From Chamaelirium japonicum (lineage: Eukaryota; Streptophyta; Magnoliopsida; Liliales; Melanthiaceae): a DNA stretch of 64,000 bases. The notes below the pieces were generated by a model. The model searched no databases. It saw only the letters and a list, made by a program, of their open reading frames with translations, and was not told where the DNA came from. Positions 60,656 to 64,000 of this stretch are shown piece after piece. The DNA lies in NCBI GenBank assembly GCA_947650365.1, contig OX393557.1, positions 2,966,638 through 3,030,637 of the forward strand, given 5' to 3'. Made by a program: the position numbers and the translations under genes. Position 1 is the first letter of the stretch, and every line of letters begins with the position of its first letter.

Positions 60656-60960
60656 GCACCCCTGGAGGTGAGGCTCCTTGCCCGAAGGAGCAAAAGGCTT
60701 TGCCACTGGTGGCCCAGAAGGTGAGAACCCTCTCTCCTGAGATACCCCAGTGAAGGGGAAGGAAGCAGGTCGCTAAGTTAGGGCCAAAGAGGTTGACCAC
60801 TGTAGAGGCCGAGATAGAGGCGGAGAAGGCAAAGCTTAAGGAGGCACAGGAGAAGTTAGCTACTCAACTCGACCCTCGCTTCTACATGGCTATCTTACGC
60901 CGACTCATCAGATCCTACAAACCCAACTCTGAGACTATTGTCGAGGATGCTGCAAACTTG
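60656..60960 (+). pseudogene. Tat antisense gene, right copy: middle exon
   Basis: The frame begins GTPGGEAPCPKEQKALPL and runs through EAEIEAEKAKLKEAQEKLAT and DPRFYMAILRRLIRSYKP to the donor at 60961. A single tga stop interrupts it near 60753. It is the uninterrupted counterpart of 7993-8036 plus 9364-9627 and shows the pre-insertion site of the TRIM. Heptad-like Lys/Glu/Ala content predicts a coiled coil. Confidence 0.72.
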
Positions 60961-61029
60961 GTAAGGGTATATCTCTTATAGCTTACTTTGTTGACTTGAA
61001 GTTTATTGATAGTCGTCTTTGTATTGTAG
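60961..61029 (+). other. Intron 2 of Tat antisense gene (right copy)
   Basis: GT (gtaagggt) to AG (gtattgtag), 69 bases, the same length and position as in the left copy. Read-through would meet a stop. Confidence 0.7.
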
Positions 61030-61437
61030 TCATTTGGCTTGATCCGCATCGCTCAAAAGAGTGCTCATCGAGAGCAGAAGGCCAAGACCAAGGCTGCTTT
61101 GAAGCTCTTATCCGAAAGGACTAAAGAGTTGAAAGTTGCTCGGGATGAGGCTCTAGCGGCAAAACGTAAGGCGACTGAGGATCAAGTTTTAATAGACTCG
61201 CTCTAGGGTCGTATTGATGCTCTCTGCTTGGAGTTGGAGGTGGCGCGAGCTTCTATTGAGGAGCTGAAGGCTCGAGTGAGTACTAAAGCTACCTCCTGTA
61301 TTTCCTTGGAGAAGAAGGTCAAGCAACTTGAGGTGGACAATGCCAGCCTAACGAAGACGGCGAGCGAGGTTGTGGCTTTCGTGACGCAGTGTACGGGTGG
61401 TCAGTCTTTGAAGGAGTCTGGCATTGATAAGCCTTAG
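61030..61437 (+). pseudogene. Tat antisense gene, right copy: last exon
   Basis: The exon begins SFGLIRIAQKSAHREQ. It contains ALKLLSERTKELKVARDEAL, LELEVARASIEELKARVS and LEKKVKQLEVDNASL, and ends GIDKP at the tag stop 61435-61437. One stop remains at about 61204. The leucine/charged periodicity indicates a long coiled coil. It has no known enzymatic motif and its role is unknown. It is followed by the same spacer and satellite unit as the left copy. Confidence 0.72.
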
Positions 61438-61735
61438 GACAGCTTGTATTTTCTTTCTCTTTGAGTTTGTAATCATGTTTTGTACTTGTCTCTTTTTGAT
61501 AGTAAGATATTACCCTTTTGGCTTGTACTACTTGATTGAAATGTCTCTGAATGCTCTGATTGAATAGTATTGAAATGTCTTGAATGGTTATTGAATGTGT
61601 TGAGTGCCTTAACTTTTATCGAGTGCCAAGGACAGGGCCTTGGGCTTACTGTATGTGTCGAGGCGTTGCACGCCTCGAACTTTTATCGAGTCCCAAGGGC
61701 GAGGTCTTGGGCTTATTGTATGATAGGAACTAGTG
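61438..61735 (+). other. Spacer after Tat antisense gene (right copy)
   Basis: Homologous to 10102-10425, with the cgagtgccaaggacagggcc phrase twice. No gene. Confidence 0.65.
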
Positions 61736-61953
61736 GGAAGAGTATTTAGTGTGGCGCCTTGATACCGGCTGACTCAAGCTCATGTGCAACACCGAAGATT
61801 CGGAGTACTCGACGTAGTGCCCATATATCGGTTGACTTAGGTTTAGAGCCATTTCGGTCGTATGTCTAGGGCACAAAGCTTTGTACCGTTTCAGGTTAGT
61901 CGGTCTTGTCGTATATGAACTGGACTAATTATGGAGAGGCACGGTTGCATGCG
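61736..61953. repeat. Single ~197-bp satellite unit (array A type), cut by Copia-D
   Basis: Contains ggagtactcgacgtagtgcc, gcacaaagctttgtaccgtt and gaggcacggttgcat in the order of array A monomers. The next unit is interrupted after about 20 bases by the copia LTR. Confidence 0.82.
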
Positions 61954-63540
61954 TGTTGGAATTGGTAAGGTCTTCAACTCGTAAAAACCTATAGTTTAGT
62001 TGTATATGGTTGATAGCTTAGGATTGCATCTAGGTACGTACCTTAGTACGTGTTCTAATCACAGAGCATAGAGCCATGATTACATGGTAATCCACTTGAG
62101 TGGGAGACTCAATGGATTGGTCCCATGTAACCTAAATACGTTCGCAACTCTGATTAGAGTTGGTTGCCCTATCAGGATAAGCTGTTGGGATGACAAAGAG
62201 TGGGTGTATCCACCATGGTCATTATCAGGCACAATATCAGTGGCTGAACAGAACAAATACGATGCACAGATCAGTGAGCAGACACCGATGCACTAAGCTG
62301 TATTTCTTCATAGGGTAAAATGTTCATAAACCCTGAAGAGCCACGTCTGGTAGGCTAACCAGTTGTACGGTGCTTTGGCGCACCAATATATGAGGGTTCA
62401 GTTACAGGACCCAAAATCACGGTGTACTGGGTTACCTAGCTGGCGTCGCATCATTGTGTCACTCCAGCAGGCCATCCACGCCCCTAACAAGAGGTGCATT
62501 CCTTGGTCTGACGTACGTTGTATTAAACCCTAGCCAGGTGATCATCAGTTAGACTGGTGACCGGATCTGGTTACTCGGTAGAGTAATCGGAGGTATGATG
62601 TACATGGTCAACCTGGAAGGAACCGAGTTATATGAGCGCTTGAGTCTGACGGTAGTCTCCACCGCTCGAGTCGCATCATAGCATCAAGTGGAGGGACAGT
62701 GAGTTTACCACTACTAAGCGGAGAGCAGGGGTATGCAAAGAATATAGTAAGTCCAGGGGAATTGGAGTACAACCTGCGTCGCACTCTAGGTGGCTACACA
62801 GGTTAACTCGGACTTAGAGGATCGATGGTACACTCGGGTAGTGTGTCGATTGAGTTTAAGTTGGAAGCCATAAACCCTAGTCCCTGAAGGTTCCACCTTA
62901 TCCATATAATGTACGGTCCTTGAACCATCTCTTCGATTTCACATGACACAGTTATAGGAAGTAATTAGTCCAACCCTAATAACCCTACGCTCCGTGTGTA
63001 CATCGTACTAATGCACGGTAGATGCATAGGTACGTGTGTGTGCTAGGAAAAATCCCGGAGTAGTACAGAGACACATGCAATCGTCCCCTTACCTTAGTGT
63101 GCTTCTCTATACGGATGCGATGCATTGGTTCGTGTTACGAGTTGACGGGTTGACTTCACTAGGGGCACCATAGGTGTTTACTAAGGGCACCTCAGTAATA
63201 GTGGAATCACTAGTTAGAACCCATGTTAGTGTGTCATGCGAGTTCCCAAGTGAGAGGGGCAATCAACTAGCGGCATGGGGGTATTTTGGAAAACCAAAAT
63301 ACCACCATACCCTAGCTTGGGCGCCCCTAGCAAGTGGGGACACACATGGGCCGCCCCCTCTCTAGCTTCTAGGAGTTGCTAGCAAGCTTCAAGGGGAGGG
63401 GGCCTAAGTTCAAGGGATTGACTTAAGGGGCCCGGCCACATATGGTAAATAGGGGCCGACCTATTGTAGCATACAACGGAGGAGAGAGCAAAGGGGGCTG
63501 GCCACAACTCCCATACGCAAGGTATAAGGGGGCCGGTCCT

Positions 63541-63548
63541 TATATAAG
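63541..63548 (+). promoter_or_regulatory. Likely TATA box of Copia-D LTR
   Basis: tatataag, matching the position of the - strand TATA boxes in the Copia-B LTRs. Confidence 0.55.
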
Positions 63549-63594
63549 GATAAATAGAGAGGGGGCCGACCACTAGTGGATGCCCTAGCCACCG

Positions 63595-63613
63595 CCCCCC
63601 CCCCCCCCCCCCC
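63595..63613. repeat. Poly-C run
   Basis: Nineteen consecutive C residues, absent from the Copia-B LTRs, where the same place has six or seven. Confidence 0.9.
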
Positions 63614-64000
63614 ACCCTTCTCTTCTTCTCCTCTCTCATCTCCAACTTGTGTGCATGAAGGGTTTGGGCATGGATTTTCTTTCTCGCATGATGAATTGAA
63701 GACAGAGAAGGCTTGTCGCATGAAGGCACTCAGAGATCCATCGATGAAGGTCCGTGCATCGTGCGAGATCGGGTGAATAAGAAGGTGTTTCCCGCAACCT
63801 TTTGCTGTCCAGAATTTGCACAGAAGATCAGTGATGTTTCTATAATTTTGGAAGCTATAAAATTCCAAACAACGTGAAACCACTTGCAAAAGTGCGACTC
63901 AAAGTTGACTACTTTTAGACAAAATTTTAGTCAAATTAGAGTTCGAAACAAAAAGTTATGGCCGTTGTACCGAAACTATATCGAGCAGATCCGAGGCCGT

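Larger units (their letters stand above)
61954..64000 (+). repeat. Copia-D 5' or solo LTR (runs off the window)
   Basis: Starts tgttggaattggtaagg and is homologous to the inverted Copia-B LTR over its whole visible length (cgtaaaaacctatagttta, ctcgagtcgcatc, cctgaaggttccacctta). It continues to the last base. By comparison with the 2.33-kb family length, about 0.3 kb lies beyond the window. A TATA box (tatataag) is at 63541-63548 and a 19-base C run at 63595-63613. Frames on either strand inside it are not genes. Confidence 0.87.

Noticed and set aside
63379..63889. Overlapping - strand frames of 116 and 142 codons with a Gly run
   Set aside because: They are antisense reading of the Copia-D LTR through the poly-C run. 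No conserved motif.

Overview
The window is nuclear DNA of a flowering plant, probably a large repeat-rich (monocot-type) genome. The evidence is plant LTR-retrotransposon lineages primed by initiator tRNA-Met, a Cassandra TRIM with 5S rDNA in its LTRs, a Helitron carrying pieces of plant genes, and GT-AG introns. No intact host gene, tRNA or functional rRNA gene was found. Almost every long reading frame is a broken retrotransposon gene. The species cannot be named from the sequence.

Layout. 1-7992: a decayed Ty3/gypsy Tekay/Del-type chromovirus on the + strand, with its 5' LTR cut by the window edge. 8037-9358: a palindromic Cassandra-type TRIM (two half elements in opposite orientation) bounded by one 5-bp target duplication. 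It lies inside a spliced, coiled-coil reading frame (to 10101) that runs antisense to a Tat-lineage Ty3/gypsy element. 10400-11780: a ~197-bp tandem array. 11790-14345: Tat pol on the - strand (RT C-terminus, two RNase H domains, integrase). 14345-15830: small inverted and tandem repeats plus unexplained sequence. 15830-17220: a second, diverged ~197-bp array. 17300-18956: Tat gag on the - strand, then PBS and part of an LTR to 19785.

19786-60345 is one large nest. A - strand Ty1/copia element (Copia-A: 3' LTR 19786-21726, 5' LTR 57715-59652) is followed on the right by another piece of the same family's RNase H region, so it was once a shared-LTR tandem array. Its pol is split twice. At 23365-41141 sits Copia-B, an LTR-internal-LTR-internal-LTR array with a single pair of 5-bp target duplications. 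At 41578-53953 sits Copia-C, a + strand element lacking its 3' half. The 5' leader of Copia-C holds long (TA)n tracts into which two DNA elements have gone: a ~645-bp foldback MITE (about 44297-44942) and a Helitron (about 45073-50719). The Helitron ends in a hairpin plus CTAG and carries broken exons resembling an SnRK1 beta subunit and an MTP/CDF metal transporter. 60346-61953 is a second copy of the Tat antisense coiled-coil gene with one satellite unit. It is cut by a + strand copia LTR (Copia-D, 61954 to the window end).

Inferred order of events: Tat sequences are oldest, then Copia-A, then Copia-C and Copia-B inside it, then the MITE and Helitron inside Copia-C. Tekay and the palindromic TRIM entered the left Tat copy independently. 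Boundaries come from reading the sequence by eye; identities were not computed.
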